A stretch of 64,000 nucleotides of DNA from Streptomyces ureilyticus. Lineage in GTDB: Bacteria; Actinomycetota; Actinomycetes; Streptomycetales; Streptomycetaceae. Below are positions 1 through 8,877 of the stretch, piece by piece. A program made the translations under genes and the position numbers. The notes below the pieces were generated by a model. The model saw only the letters and a list, made by a program, of their open reading frames with translations, searched no databases and was not told the origin of the DNA. The stretch spans positions 1 to 64,000 of the forward strand of contig NZ_JAAKZX010000011.1 in the NCBI RefSeq assembly GCF_011045025.1, given 5' to 3'. Positions within the stretch are counted from its first letter, which is position 1. Every line of letters starts with the position of its first letter.

Positions 1-53
1 TCCCATACCGGGGCCAGCCCCCAGTGGGGTCCGGGGCTGGCCCCGGTATGGGA
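1..53. terminator. Perfect 21-bp stem hairpin at window edge
   Basis: Bases 1-21 are exactly complementary to bases 33-53, with an 11-nt loop. The stem is longer than most intrinsic terminators and has no T-tract, as is common in Streptomyces. It lies downstream of the minus-strand gene ending at 102 and could terminate it, or a gene to the left of the window, or both. It could also be one copy of a dispersed palindromic repeat. Confidence 0.7.
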
Positions 54-101
54 CGGGTAAGGGCGGCGGGGGCGAACCCCAGGTCCCCAGCCCGCCCGCG
101 C

Positions 102-644
102 CTAGCCCGAGCGATCGGCCAAGGCCGTCGGCGGCTCGTCGTCCATTTCGAAGGCCAGCGGGAACGGCGCGTGCCCGGCCAGCCGGAACCAGCGGACCTT
201 GCGATGGCGGCGCAGGGCGCGAGCGGCGCGTACGGCGTCGTTGTGGAAGCGGCGGGCCATCGGCACACGCCGTACCGCCTGGGCGAGTTCGACGGCGGCC
301 GCCTCACCGCCGGGGGCCTCGCGTACCGCCTCGACCTGCTGTGCCTCCCCGAAGACGGCCCGCAGGGCCTGGCTGAGGTCGCTCTCGGCGACCTCCCGTT
401 GCTCCTCCTCGGCCTGCCGCGCCGCGTGCGCCGCTTCGTAGAGCACGATCGAGGCGGCCGGATCGAGCACTCCGGAGGTGGCCAGTTCCTGTGCGACCGA
501 CGCACGCCTCAGGAGTTGCGCGTCGAGAGCGGCGCGCGCGGCGTCGATCCGGGCGTGCAGCCGGTCGAGTCGGCCCGCGGTCCAGCTCAAGTAGAGGCCG
601 ATCGCCACAAGGGCGACCACGATCCAGATCAGGGTGGAGGTCAC
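102..644 (-). CDS. LemA-like single-pass membrane protein
   Basis: A protein of 180 residues from a GTG start at 644. Residues 4-20 form one hydrophobic segment (LIWIVVALVAIGLYLSW), followed by an Ala/Arg/Glu-rich, probably helical region. The stretch LDRLHARIDAARAALDAQLLRR resembles the N-terminal helix of LemA-family proteins, but the match is judged by eye and the full LemA domain is not obvious. The membrane anchor suggests a cytoplasmic coiled-coil domain. It is the last gene of the minus-strand lipid cluster, separated by 70 bp from the next gene. Function unknown. Confidence 0.72.
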   Translation of the reverse strand: MTSTLIWIVVALVAIGLYLSWTAGRLDRLHARIDAARAALDAQLLRRASVAQELATSGVLDPAASIVLYEAAHAARQAEEEQREVAESDLSQALRAVFGEAQQVEAVREAPGGEAAAVELAQAVRRVPMARRFHNDAVRAARALRRHRKVRWFRLAGHAPFPLAFEMDDEPPTALADRSG

Positions 645-714
645 GGGCGCACAGGCTACCCGTGCGTGACGAGGCCTCCGGCGCGGCCCGGGGCCGCACG
701 CCGATCACCCTGGA

Positions 715-1002
715 TCAGTCGAGTGCGGCGCCCGCCCCGACCACCGTGAAGCGCATGGTGATCGTGTCCTGGGGCACGGCCTCCACGAGGCAGCCCAGCC
801 TCTCCCCGATCATCTCCGCCACCGCGTACAGCCGGATGCGCTCCTCCGGGGTGTGAGCCGGATACGTCGCCCATCCCTGACGGGCCACCTGCGCGCCGAT
901 CTCGGTGGCGAACACCGACCGGGCCCGCTGCTCCTCCTCGGCCGTCAGAGGCGTCCTGACGCCCTCCTGCGGCACCTCCCGCACGTTGCGCAGTTCCCGC
1001 AC
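715..1002 (-). CDS. Conserved small protein next to the PI-mannoside operon
   Basis: A 95-residue soluble protein starting at GTG 1002, directly downstream of the pimA-type gene with a 36-bp gap. No signal peptide, membrane segment or known catalytic motif is visible. Its acidic N-terminal half contains PLTAEEEQRARSVFATEIG and its C-terminus is hydrophobic. Its position at the 3' end of the PI-mannoside operon suggests co-transcription. I do not recognise a domain and infer no function. Confidence 0.65.
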   Translation of the reverse strand: MRELRNVREVPQEGVRTPLTAEEEQRARSVFATEIGAQVARQGWATYPAHTPEERIRLYAVAEMIGERLGCLVEAVPQDTITMRFTVVGAGAALD

Positions 1003-1038
1003 CAGACGCCCCTCTCAGTCCCGTCCTCAGGCCCGTTC

Positions 1039-2199
1039 TCAGTCCCGTGCCAGCCCGAACCGCGCCCGCAGCCCGCTGCGTTCATCGGCGGCGACCGCGG
1101 CGGCCCCGTCCGTGACCGTCTCGTACACGGAGAGGATGTCCGCCCCGACCGTCGACCAGTCGAAGCGCCGCACATGCGCGCTGCCCCGTTTACGCAGCTC
1201 CGCGCGGCGGCCGGAGTCGGCGAGCAGCCGTACCGCGGAGGCCGCCAGCGCGTCGGCGTCCTCGTTGGCGAACAGTTCGCCCGCCGCGCCCTGGTCGAGG
1301 ACCTGCGCGAAGGCGTCGAGGTCGGAGGCGAGAACGGGCGCGCCCGCCGACATGGCCTCCACGAGGATGATCCCGAAGCTCTCCCCGCCGGTGTTGGGGG
1401 CGACGTACAGGTCGACGCTGCGCAGGAACCGCGCCTTGTCCTCGTCGCTGATCATGCCGAGGAACTCGACGCGCGCACGCAGCTCCTTGGGCAGCGACTC
1501 GACGGCCTCCTTCTCGTCACCGCGACCGGCCACCAGGAGACGCGTCCCCGGCCGTTCGGCGAGGATCTTCGGAAGGGCCTTCATGAGGACCGGCAGGCCC
1601 TTGCGGGGCTCGTCGATGCGGCCGATGAAGCCGATCGTCTCCCCCTGCCACTCGGCCTTGGGCTCGGCCTTCTTGAAGAAACCGACGTCGACGCCGTTCG
1701 GGATGACGACCGCGTCGCCGCCCAGGTGCTCGACGAGCGTGCGCCGCGCATACTCGCTCACGGCGATTCGCGCGCTGATCTTCTCGAGGGCCGCCTGGAG
1801 GATCGAGTACGCGGCGACCATCGCCCGGGAGCGCGGGTTGGACGTGTGGAAGGTCGCGACGATGGGACCCTGCGCTGCCCAGCAGGCCAGGAGGCCGAGT
1901 GACGGCGAGGCCGGCTCATGGATGTGGATCACGTCGAACGTGCCGTCGTGCAGCCAGCGCCTGACCCTCGCCGCCGACAGGAAGCCGAAGTTGAGCCGGG
2001 CCACCGACCCGTTGTACGGCACCGGAACCGCGCGGCCCGCCGACACGACGTACGGCGGCAGTGGGGTCTCGTCGTCCGCGGGGGCGAGTACGGACACCTC
2101 GTGCCCGAGGCGGATGAGGTGCTCGGCCAGATCGCGGATGTGGAACTGGACGCCGCCGGGGACGTCCCAGGAGTACGGGCAGACGATGCCGATCCTCAC
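1039..2199 (-). CDS. pimA: Phosphatidyl-myo-inositol mannosyltransferase (PimA type)
   Basis: A GT-B glycosyltransferase of family GT4 with 386 residues. It transfers mannose from GDP-mannose to phosphatidylinositol on the cytoplasmic face of the membrane, the first step of PI-mannoside synthesis. The N-terminus has the GGVQFHIRDLAEHL acceptor-side loop, and the C-terminal domain has the GT4 EX7E signature in GESFGIILVEAMSAGAPV. The GTG start at 2199 overlaps the stop of the acyltransferase gene (GTGA), implying translational coupling. PI synthase and acyltransferase genes immediately upstream support the assignment. Confidence 0.88.
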   Translation of the reverse strand: MRIGIVCPYSWDVPGGVQFHIRDLAEHLIRLGHEVSVLAPADDETPLPPYVVSAGRAVPVPYNGSVARLNFGFLSAARVRRWLHDGTFDVIHIHEPASPSLGLLACWAAQGPIVATFHTSNPRSRAMVAAYSILQAALEKISARIAVSEYARRTLVEHLGGDAVVIPNGVDVGFFKKAEPKAEWQGETIGFIGRIDEPRKGLPVLMKALPKILAERPGTRLLVAGRGDEKEAVESLPKELRARVEFLGMISDEDKARFLRSVDLYVAPNTGGESFGIILVEAMSAGAPVLASDLDAFAQVLDQGAAGELFANEDADALAASAVRLLADSGRRAELRKRGSAHVRRFDWSTVGADILSVYETVTDGAAAVAADERSGLRARFGLARD

Positions 2200-3119
2200 G
2201 GGCGCTCCCCGTCGGACGGCTCGGGGCGGGGTTCCAGGTCAGCGAGCCACAAGCGCTGGAGCATGTGCCAGTCCTCCGGATGGTCGGCGATACCCGTGGC
2301 GAAGGCGTCTGCCAGCGCCTGCGTCATGACAGACGTCTTCTCGGCCCGGGTACCTGTCTCGGGGACATCAACCGGAGGATGCACTCGGCCCTTCATCACG
2401 GGCGAGTCGTCGAACCAGAGCGTCACAGGCAGCAGCAGGGCGCCGGTCTGCTGGGCGAGCAGCGCCGGGCCGGCCGGCATCCGCGTCGTCTCGCCGAAGA
2501 ACTTCACCTCTACTCCGGAGGCGGACAGATCACGGTCCGCGACCAGGCAGACCAGGCCGCCGTCGCGCAGCCGGCGTGCCAGTGTGCCGAACACGGACGC
2601 GTCGTGGGCGAGCACCTCCATGCCGAGGCCCTCGCGATAGGCGACGAAACGGTCGTACAGGGTCTCCGGTTTGAGCCGCTCGGCGACCGTGGTGAAAGGA
2701 GTCTCCAGTTTGGTGGTGACCCAGGCGCCGGCGAGGTCCCAGTTGCCCAGGTGCGGCAATGCGAGGACGACGCCCTTGCCGGCTGCGAGCCCGTCGGTCA
2801 GGTAGTGCAGGTCCTGGGCGGCGAAGCCGCTCGCGATGCGTTCCCGGCTCCAGGCGGGCAGCCTGAAGGACTCCATCCAGTAGCGCAGATACGAGCGCAT
2901 GCCCGCCCTGGAGAGCTCGCCGAGCCGCTGGGGGGTCGCGTCGGGCACCACGCGCGCGTAGTTGGATTCCAGACGGCGTACACCCTTGCCGCGCCGCTTC
3001 CAAGCGATGTCGGCGATGGTCCTGCCGAGCCGTACGGCGACGGGCTCGGGGAGCTTCTTGACGGTGCTCCAGCCCAGGGCGTACGCGCCGTCCGTCAGCC
3101 GTCCGCGTACGCCGCTCAC
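2196..3119 (-). CDS. Phosphatidylinositol mannoside acyltransferase (HtrB/LpxL family)
   Basis: A lysophospholipid-type acyltransferase, expected to acylate PI-mannoside as mycobacterial PatA does. The catalytic HX4D motif is seen as HLGNWD at residues 123-128 and is followed by RLKPETLYDRF. I chose GTG 3119 (VSGVRGRLTDGAYALGW; 307 residues): the open frame extends further upstream but only through pgsA coding sequence, and this start overlaps the pgsA stop as GTGA. Its own stop overlaps the pimA start in the same way. The three genes are therefore a tightly coupled lipid operon. Confidence 0.85.
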   Translation of the reverse strand: MSGVRGRLTDGAYALGWSTVKKLPEPVAVRLGRTIADIAWKRRGKGVRRLESNYARVVPDATPQRLGELSRAGMRSYLRYWMESFRLPAWSRERIASGFAAQDLHYLTDGLAAGKGVVLALPHLGNWDLAGAWVTTKLETPFTTVAERLKPETLYDRFVAYREGLGMEVLAHDASVFGTLARRLRDGGLVCLVADRDLSASGVEVKFFGETTRMPAGPALLAQQTGALLLPVTLWFDDSPVMKGRVHPPVDVPETGTRAEKTSVMTQALADAFATGIADHPEDWHMLQRLWLADLEPRPEPSDGERP

Positions 3120-3889
3120 GACGTTGCCTCGCTGCTCTGTGAGCTGGTCTTCGAGCTGCTGCGCGAGCTGCCCTGTGGGGCGCTCTCCGAACCCTGTTCC
3201 CGGCCCTGCTCCGGGCCGTTGTCCTGGCCGTCCTGCTGGCCGGCTTCCTGCCCGTTGACGGCATCCGCCTCCGCCGACTCCCTGCGCACCGTGACGACCC
3301 GCTGGATCAGCGTGACGACACTGCCGGCGGCGACGATCCACAGGGCGATGGGCAGCAGCACATGGATGCCGGGTACCCCGAAGGTCTCGAAGCCCGCAAG
3401 ACCGGCCGCGACGAGCGAGATCACCAGGCGCTCGGCCCGCTCGACGAGGCCGTTGACGGCGACGGGCAGGCCGATCGATTCGCCACGGGCCTTCGTGTAC
3501 GAGACCACCTGGCCGCTGGCCAGGCAGAAGATCGAGACTGCGCACAGGACGTTGTCGTCGCCGCTGCCCGCGTACCAGAGCGCGAAGCCACCGAAGATCG
3601 CGCTGTCCGCGACCCGGTCGAGGGTCGAGTCCAGGAAGGCGCCCCAGCGGCTGGAGCGGCCCATCTGGCGGGCCATGTTGCCGTCGACGAGGTCCGAGAA
3701 GACGAACAGCGTGATGACGATCGTGCCCCAGAAGAACTCCCCCCTGGGGAAGAAGACCAGCGCGCCCGCGACCACTCCCGCCGTGCCGAGGAGCGTGACC
3801 GTGTCGGGGCTGACGCCGCGGCGGATCAGAAACGCGGCGAACGGTGTGAGAACACGCGTGAAGAAAGCACGCGCGTACTTGTTCAGCAT
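3116..3889 (-). CDS. pgsA: CDP-alcohol phosphatidyltransferase, PI(P) synthase type
   Basis: An integral membrane enzyme of 257 residues from ATG 3889 (MLNKYARAFF). It makes phosphatidylinositol phosphate from CDP-diacylglycerol and inositol phosphate. The complete CDP-alcohol phosphotransferase signature DX2DGX2ARX8GX3DX3D lies at residues 66-91 (DLVDGNMAR ... FLDSTLDR). Several hydrophobic helices follow. The C-terminal 50 residues are a Gln/Ser/Glu-rich, probably disordered tail. An alternative ATG at 3946 would add 19 residues. It is the first gene of the PI-mannoside operon and is divergent from the EF-G2 gene. Confidence 0.86.
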   Translation of the reverse strand: MLNKYARAFFTRVLTPFAAFLIRRGVSPDTVTLLGTAGVVAGALVFFPRGEFFWGTIVITLFVFSDLVDGNMARQMGRSSRWGAFLDSTLDRVADSAIFGGFALWYAGSGDDNVLCAVSIFCLASGQVVSYTKARGESIGLPVAVNGLVERAERLVISLVAAGLAGFETFGVPGIHVLLPIALWIVAAGSVVTLIQRVVTVRRESAEADAVNGQEAGQQDGQDNGPEQGREQGSESAPQGSSRSSSKTSSQSSEATS

Positions 3890-4141
3890 GGCCTTCCCGA
3901 GGGTCGGTGTGGCCGCGCGGCCCCTGCTGGCCACCGGCTGGCCCATCGTAGCCACGCGCGCGTGTGGGCGACGGTCGGGCACCCGTGGCGCACGATCGCG
4001 TCTGTTGTATGGACGCGCCGTAACCTGAGTGGAAAGCTCGAAAGGACCGCGGGCGTCACCGGAGCCGCCACACCGCACGCGGCACGCGGGTCCGCATGTC
4101 CGCGCCCACACATGACCTCACCGTGCACGGGAGGCAAGGCC

Positions 4142-6340
4142 ATGGGCGACAAGGCGAACGCACACCCCGGAGCCGCCGGCAGGGCTACGGCGGCCGACCA
4201 CCCCGCGTCCGTACGGAATGTGGTGCTGGTCGGCCACTCCGGATCGGGCAAGACCACACTGGTAGAAGCTCTCGCCCTCACAGCAGGGGCGGTGAACAGG
4301 GCGGGCCGCGTGGAGGACGGCGGCACCGTCTCCGACTACGACGAGATCGAGCACCGGCAGCAACGGTCGGTACAGCTCTCCCTGGTTCCCGTCGAATGGG
4401 GCGGGTGCAAGATCAATGTTCTGGACACTCCCGGATACGCCGACTTCGTCGGGGAGTTGAGGGCCGGTCTGCGAGCGGCGGACGCGGCCCTTTTCGTCGT
4501 CTCGGCCTCGGACGGGGTGGACGGCTCGACCCGCATGGTGTGGGAGGAGTGCGCGGCGGTCGGTATGCCGCGGGCCATCGTGATCACCCACCTCGAAGCG
4601 GCCAGAGCCGATTTCGACGAGATGACGCGGACCTGCGCGGAGGCCTTCGGCGCCGACGACCCGGACGCCGTACTGCCCCTGTATCTGCCGCTCCACGGAG
4701 CGCCCGGCCCCGACGGGCATGCGCCCGTGACCGGCCTCATCGGGCTGCTCTCGCAGAAGCTGTTCGACTACTCCTCCGGAGAGCGCAAGGAGTCCGAACC
4801 GGGCCCCGACCAGCTGCCGCTCCTCGAGGAGGCCCGCAACCGGCTGATCGAGGGCATCATCTCCGAGAGCGAGGACGAGACCCTCATGGACCGCTATCTC
4901 GGCGGCGAGGAGATCGACTTCAAGACGCTCGTCCAGGACCTGGAGCGGGCCGTGGCGCGCGGAGTCTTCTTCCCGGTGCTGGCCGCCGCGCCCGCCGCCG
5001 ACGGCGCCCGTCAGGGCCTGGGCACGGTCGAGCTGCTGGAGCTCATCACCGGCGGCTTCCCGACGCCACTGGAGCCCGAGGCACCCACGGTCACCACTCC
5101 GGACGGCAAACCGCGCGAGATCAAGGCCTGCGACCCGGACGGGCCGCTGGTCGCCGAGGTCGTGAAGACGGCGAGCGACCCCTATGTGGGCCGGATCTCC
5201 CTCGTACGAGTCTTCTCGGGCACCCTGCGGCCCGACCAGACGGTGCACGTCTCCGGGCACGGGCTCGCTGATCGCGGGCACGAGGACCACGACGTCGACG
5301 AACGCGTCGGCGCCCTGTCCGCGCCGTTCGGCAAACAGCAGCGCACCCTCTCGCACGCCATCGCGGGCGATATGGCGTGTGTGGCCAAGCTGAACCGCGC
5401 CGAGACCGGCGACACGCTCTCGGCCAAGGACGACCCGCTGCTCATGAAGCCGTGGGAGATGCCCGACCCGCTGCTGCCGCTGGCGATCCACGCGCACAGC
5501 AAGGCGGACGAGGACAAGCTCTCGCAGGGCCTGAGCCGGCTGGTCGCCGAGGACCCCACGATGCGCCTGGAACAGAACCAGGACACCCACCAAGTGGTCC
5601 TGTGGTGCCTCGGCGAGGCCCACGCGGACGTCGCCCTGGAACGGCTGCGCAGCCGGTACGGCGTCCAGGTCGATGTCGTAGCGCACAAGGTCTCCCTACG
5701 GGAGACGTTCGCCGCCAAGTCGGCCGGGCGCGGCCGGCATGTGAAGCAGTCCGGCGGACACGGGCAGTACGCGATCTGCGAGATCGAGGTCGAACCGCTG
5801 CCCGGCGGCTCCGGCATCGAGTTCGTCGACAAGGTCGTCGGGGGCGCGGTGCCGAGGCAGTTCATCCCGTCCGTCGAGAAGGGCGTACGCGCCCAGGCCG
5901 ATAAGGGTGTGGCCGCGGGCTATCCGCTCATCGACGTACGGGTCACGCTGCTCGACGGCAAGGCGCACTCGGTGGACTCCTCCGACGCCGCGTTCCAGAC
6001 CGCCGGCGCGCTCGCCCTGCGCGAGGCCGCCGCCGACGCGAAGATCCATCTCCTGGAGCCGGTCGCCGAGGTGTCTGTCCTGGTCGGCGACGACTACGTG
6101 GGCGCCGTGATGAGCGATCTTTCGGGGCGGCGCGGCCGCGTCGTCGGCACCGAGCAGGCGGGCGGCGGGCGGACGCTCGTTCGAGCCGAGGTCCCCGAGA
6201 TCGAGATCGACCGGTACGCGGTCGACCTGCGCTCCCTCTCGCACGGCACCGCGCGGTTCAGCCGGCGTTACGCGCGCCACGAGCCGATGCCGGCGCACAT
6301 TGCGGAGAAGATCCGCGAACAGGCCCAGGACTCCCCCTAG
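4142..6340 (+). CDS. Elongation factor G-like GTPase, EF-G2 type
   Basis: A 732-residue translational GTPase paralogue of EF-G. The P-loop GHSGSGKTT is at residues 31-39, the G3 motif is DTPGYADF, and EF-G domains II to V follow. The G4 base-recognition motif, NKXD in true EF-G, reads THLE here (VITHLEAARADF), so guanine recognition may be altered. ATG 4142 was chosen because GGGAGG lies 8 bp upstream; the open frame continues further upstream without similarity. Mycobacterial EF-G2 relatives are reported to lack normal EF-G function, so I do not call it fusA. A strong terminator follows at 6356. Confidence 0.88.
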   Translation: MGDKANAHPGAAGRATAADHPASVRNVVLVGHSGSGKTTLVEALALTAGAVNRAGRVEDGGTVSDYDEIEHRQQRSVQLSLVPVEWGGCKINVLDTPGYADFVGELRAGLRAADAALFVVSASDGVDGSTRMVWEECAAVGMPRAIVITHLEAARADFDEMTRTCAEAFGADDPDAVLPLYLPLHGAPGPDGHAPVTGLIGLLSQKLFDYSSGERKESEPGPDQLPLLEEARNRLIEGIISESEDETLMDRYLGGEEIDFKTLVQDLERAVARGVFFPVLAAAPAADGARQGLGTVELLELITGGFPTPLEPEAPTVTTPDGKPREIKACDPDGPLVAEVVKTASDPYVGRISLVRVFSGTLRPDQTVHVSGHGLADRGHEDHDVDERVGALSAPFGKQQRTLSHAIAGDMACVAKLNRAETGDTLSAKDDPLLMKPWEMPDPLLPLAIHAHSKADEDKLSQGLSRLVAEDPTMRLEQNQDTHQVVLWCLGEAHADVALERLRSRYGVQVDVVAHKVSLRETFAAKSAGRGRHVKQSGGHGQYAICEIEVEPLPGGSGIEFVDKVVGGAVPRQFIPSVEKGVRAQADKGVAAGYPLIDVRVTLLDGKAHSVDSSDAAFQTAGALALREAAADAKIHLLEPVAEVSVLVGDDYVGAVMSDLSGRRGRVVGTEQAGGGRTLVRAEVPEIEIDRYAVDLRSLSHGTARFSRRYARHEPMPAHIAEKIREQAQDSP

Positions 6341-6355
6341 TTGATCTCCCGTAGG

Positions 6356-6385
6356 GTCGGCGGACAGCTTGGGCTGTCCGCCGAC
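6356..6385 (+). terminator. Terminator after EF-G2 gene
   Basis: A perfect 13-bp stem (6356-6368 with 6373-6385) and TTGG loop, 16 bp after the stop codon. There is no long T-tract, only GATTGT after the stem. Confidence 0.85.
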
Positions 6386-6510
6386 GATTGTCAGTGCCGG
6401 GGGCTACTCTGAGAACCTGATCAAGACTATTGACCTGTTCAACAGGTGTGCGGAGTACGGAAGTCGGGAAAAGCCGCAGCAGCGGAGCATGGCGGCGATG
6501 GGGGCGGTCA

Positions 6511-8172
6511 GTGGCGGACGAGGGATTCGATTTCAGGCCCGGGGCACAGATCCCGCTTCAGGGTGCCGCGGGACAGACGGCGGCGACGTTCGCCCTGGCC
6601 TCGGCGGCGTACCGCGACGACCCCGTCGACAAGATCCTCGAAGCCAACAGCGAATGGCACAAGTCGACCGTCAAGCCGGGCCGCAAGTGGGCGACGATCT
6701 GCAAGCCGAACCTGGGCGAGGCGTTCGCCCGTGCCGTGCAGCTGAGGATGCTGGGCGGTGCGCGCAAGCCGCTCATCCAGTCGTTCGGCACGGAGCCGCA
6801 GGTCGTCGTCGAGCACTGCCTGGCGGCGAACCGCATCCGCAAGGAGCGGGACAGCTGGCTCACCGCCGTGATGGTGCTGACCGGCCTGATCTTCCTGCCC
6901 GGTCTGGTCGTCTGGCTGCTGGTCTTCCAGATCCGCCGGACGATCGACAAAACCACCGACAAGCGTGCCTCCGCCCTCGCCACCGCCCTCCTGATCGGCG
7001 TGGCCGCCCTCGCCGTGATCTTCCTGATCCGGATGCCGTTCACCGGCTTCTGGGCCTGGTACGCGCGCGCGGCGGTCGTCGCCCCCGTCCTCGGCTGGTT
7101 CTGGGCGAGGCAGATCTGCGAGCGTACGGCGCAGGACATGCGCGAGCGCTGGGCCAGTCTGCTGGCCGGCGGCGGCGTCGGCGCCAAGATCCCCGAGGCC
7201 GTGCCCGGCAGCCCCGGTGAGACCGCCGCCGAGCGGCTGCGCCAAGGGCTGGCCCGGCTCACCGCCGAGCAGCAGTCCAACTCCGTGTTCTACGCGGGCC
7301 CCAAGGGCATACTCGGCATGGGTACGCGCTGGGGCAGCTGGCATCTCGCCGAGGATCTGGTACCGAAAGACGCCGACAAGGAGATCCACCCCTTCCGCAG
7401 CTGGGACGTCATACGCTCGATCCACGACCAACTGCGCATGCTGGAGCGCGGGCCGCTCAACACCGGCGGTTTTCCCAAGCCTTCGATACGGCACTGGGTG
7501 GTCACGCCGATCGGTGAGGGCGCCAAGGAGGTGTCCCGGCCGGGGGGTACGGACGTGGACGCGTATCAGATCAAGAACCACGCCATCCAGGACATCTGCA
7601 ACAAGCAGCAGTTCGGCAGCGGTGACCGGCACTACCTCGGGGTCCAATGGACGCTCTGGGACGGCCAGTTGATCATCACGATGCTGATCACCGTGACCGT
7701 GCTGCACGAGACCTTGCGGATCGAGGTCACCGGTCATGCCCTGGGGCCCGTGCACTCCCTGTTCACCTCGAAGCCCGAGGCCAAGACGAAGGAGGTCGCC
7801 AAGACGGTCAAGTTCTGGGAGACGACGGAGCGGAAGCTGCCGCTGGTCGCGACCGACGAGGTGGTACGGCTCGCAGTGCGCGCCCCCTTCACCTGGTATC
7901 CGCCGATCCTGGACTGGCTGGGCGGCAAGCTGGTCCTCCCCGAGCCCTTCGGCCTGCGCCACGCCTGGGCGGCCAAGCCATGGCGCCACCGCTTCATGGC
8001 CGACGACGCCCTGCGCGCCGCGACGCCGATCCTCCGCGTGGTCCACGCCGCGGCCATCCGCGTCCTGGACGAGAACGGCGTGAACACCGAAAAGTTCGGC
8101 ACCCGCTCGGCCTTCCTGAGCACCCAGGTCCAGGACGCGGCGCCCAGCAAAGCAGACGTCTACGACGCGTAG
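6511..8172 (+). CDS. Large conserved membrane protein, function unknown
   Basis: A 553-residue protein from GTG 6511 (VADEGFDFRPGAQIP). A hydrophobic pair lies at roughly residues 120-145 and 155-200, with another near 385-405 (QLIITMLITVTVLHETLRI). The hydrophilic N-terminal domain and long C-terminal domain contain no motif I recognise. The C-terminus is conserved-looking (TWYPPILDWLGGKLVLPEPFGLRHAW). It stands alone between the EF-G2 terminator and a convergent HIT gene. ATG codons upstream (6430) are in frame, but that region overlaps the intergenic sequence and gives a poor N-terminus. Confidence 0.75.
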   Translation: MADEGFDFRPGAQIPLQGAAGQTAATFALASAAYRDDPVDKILEANSEWHKSTVKPGRKWATICKPNLGEAFARAVQLRMLGGARKPLIQSFGTEPQVVVEHCLAANRIRKERDSWLTAVMVLTGLIFLPGLVVWLLVFQIRRTIDKTTDKRASALATALLIGVAALAVIFLIRMPFTGFWAWYARAAVVAPVLGWFWARQICERTAQDMRERWASLLAGGGVGAKIPEAVPGSPGETAAERLRQGLARLTAEQQSNSVFYAGPKGILGMGTRWGSWHLAEDLVPKDADKEIHPFRSWDVIRSIHDQLRMLERGPLNTGGFPKPSIRHWVVTPIGEGAKEVSRPGGTDVDAYQIKNHAIQDICNKQQFGSGDRHYLGVQWTLWDGQLIITMLITVTVLHETLRIEVTGHALGPVHSLFTSKPEAKTKEVAKTVKFWETTERKLPLVATDEVVRLAVRAPFTWYPPILDWLGGKLVLPEPFGLRHAWAAKPWRHRFMADDALRAATPILRVVHAAAIRVLDENGVNTEKFGTRSAFLSTQVQDAAPSKADVYDA

Positions 8173-8210
8173 GCCTCCGGCGGTTCAGCGGGAAAGGGGT
8201 GCCCGGAGGC
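8173..8210. terminator. Convergent-gene hairpin
   Basis: An 8-bp stem GCCTCCGG/CCGGAGGC (8173-8180 with 8203-8210) with a 22-nt loop, between the convergent membrane-protein and HIT genes. It is a plausible bidirectional terminator. Confidence 0.45.
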
Positions 8211-8237
8211 AAGGGAGCCCTATAACCCTGGGCGCGG

Positions 8238-8789
8238 TCAGGCCGCCGCGGGCCACGCCTCCGCGAGCATCTTCCTGGTGTCCGCCAGGAGTTGAGGCAA
8301 GATCCTGGTGTGCCCGACAACGGGCATGAAGTTCGTGTCGCCACCCCACCGAGGCACAACATGCTGGTGGAGATGCGCGGCGATCCCCGCACCCGCCACC
8401 CCACCCTGGTTCATACCGATATTGAACCCATGCGCCCCCGAAGCGGAGCGCAACGCAGTCATCGCCTGCTTCGTCAGCTCCGCAAGCTCCGCGGTCTCCT
8501 CAGCGGTCAGCTCGGTGTAGTCCGCGACGTGACGATAGGGCACGACCATCAGGTGGCCACCGTTGTACGGGTACAGGTTGAGCACCGCGTAGACCTGCTC
8601 ACCCCGCTTGATGACGAGCCCGTCCTCGTCGGACTTGGCCGGGATCGAGCAGAACGGGCAGCCGTCGTCGGCACCAGGGCCGCTGGGCTTGTTCTCACCC
8701 TGGATGTACGCCATCCGATGGGGCGTCCACAAGCGCTGGAACGCGTCCTGCGTCCCCACCCCGATCTGCTGCTCCGGCTCACTGGTCAT
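8238..8789 (-). CDS. HIT-domain nucleotide hydrolase/phosphorylase
   Basis: A 183-residue histidine-triad protein from ATG 8789 (MTSEPEQQ). The active-site motif HLHQHVV is present near residue 147, and a zinc-type CPFC pair is near residue 44. The arrangement resembles the actinobacterial Ap4A phosphorylase-like HIT proteins (Rv2613c group), which act on dinucleoside polyphosphates, a by-product of aminoacyl-tRNA synthetases. It lies directly downstream of thrS on the same strand, but a terminator hairpin separates them. Confidence 0.85.
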   Translation of the reverse strand: MTSEPEQQIGVGTQDAFQRLWTPHRMAYIQGENKPSGPGADDGCPFCSIPAKSDEDGLVIKRGEQVYAVLNLYPYNGGHLMVVPYRHVADYTELTAEETAELAELTKQAMTALRSASGAHGFNIGMNQGGVAGAGIAAHLHQHVVPRWGGDTNFMPVVGHTRILPQLLADTRKMLAEAWPAAA

Positions 8790-8828
8790 GTGGTGCAGCA
8801 TATGGCTTCACACACCATGCACGGCAAA

Positions 8829-8851
8829 GGCCCCCGGGAATCCCGGGGGCC
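8829..8851 (-). terminator. Terminator after thrS
   Basis: GGCCCCCGGG and its complement flank a 3-nt loop, giving a 10-bp stem 27 bp downstream of the thrS stop. Confidence 0.8.
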
Positions 8852-8877
8852 CGAAACCCCGCGTCGGTGGGGCGCAA

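Noticed and set aside
3890-4141. Longer N-termini for the EF-G2-like and pgsA genes
   Set aside because: Both frames stay open across the divergent intergenic region, but the added residues look non-coding, and for EF-G2 a good ribosome-binding site sits at the internal start.
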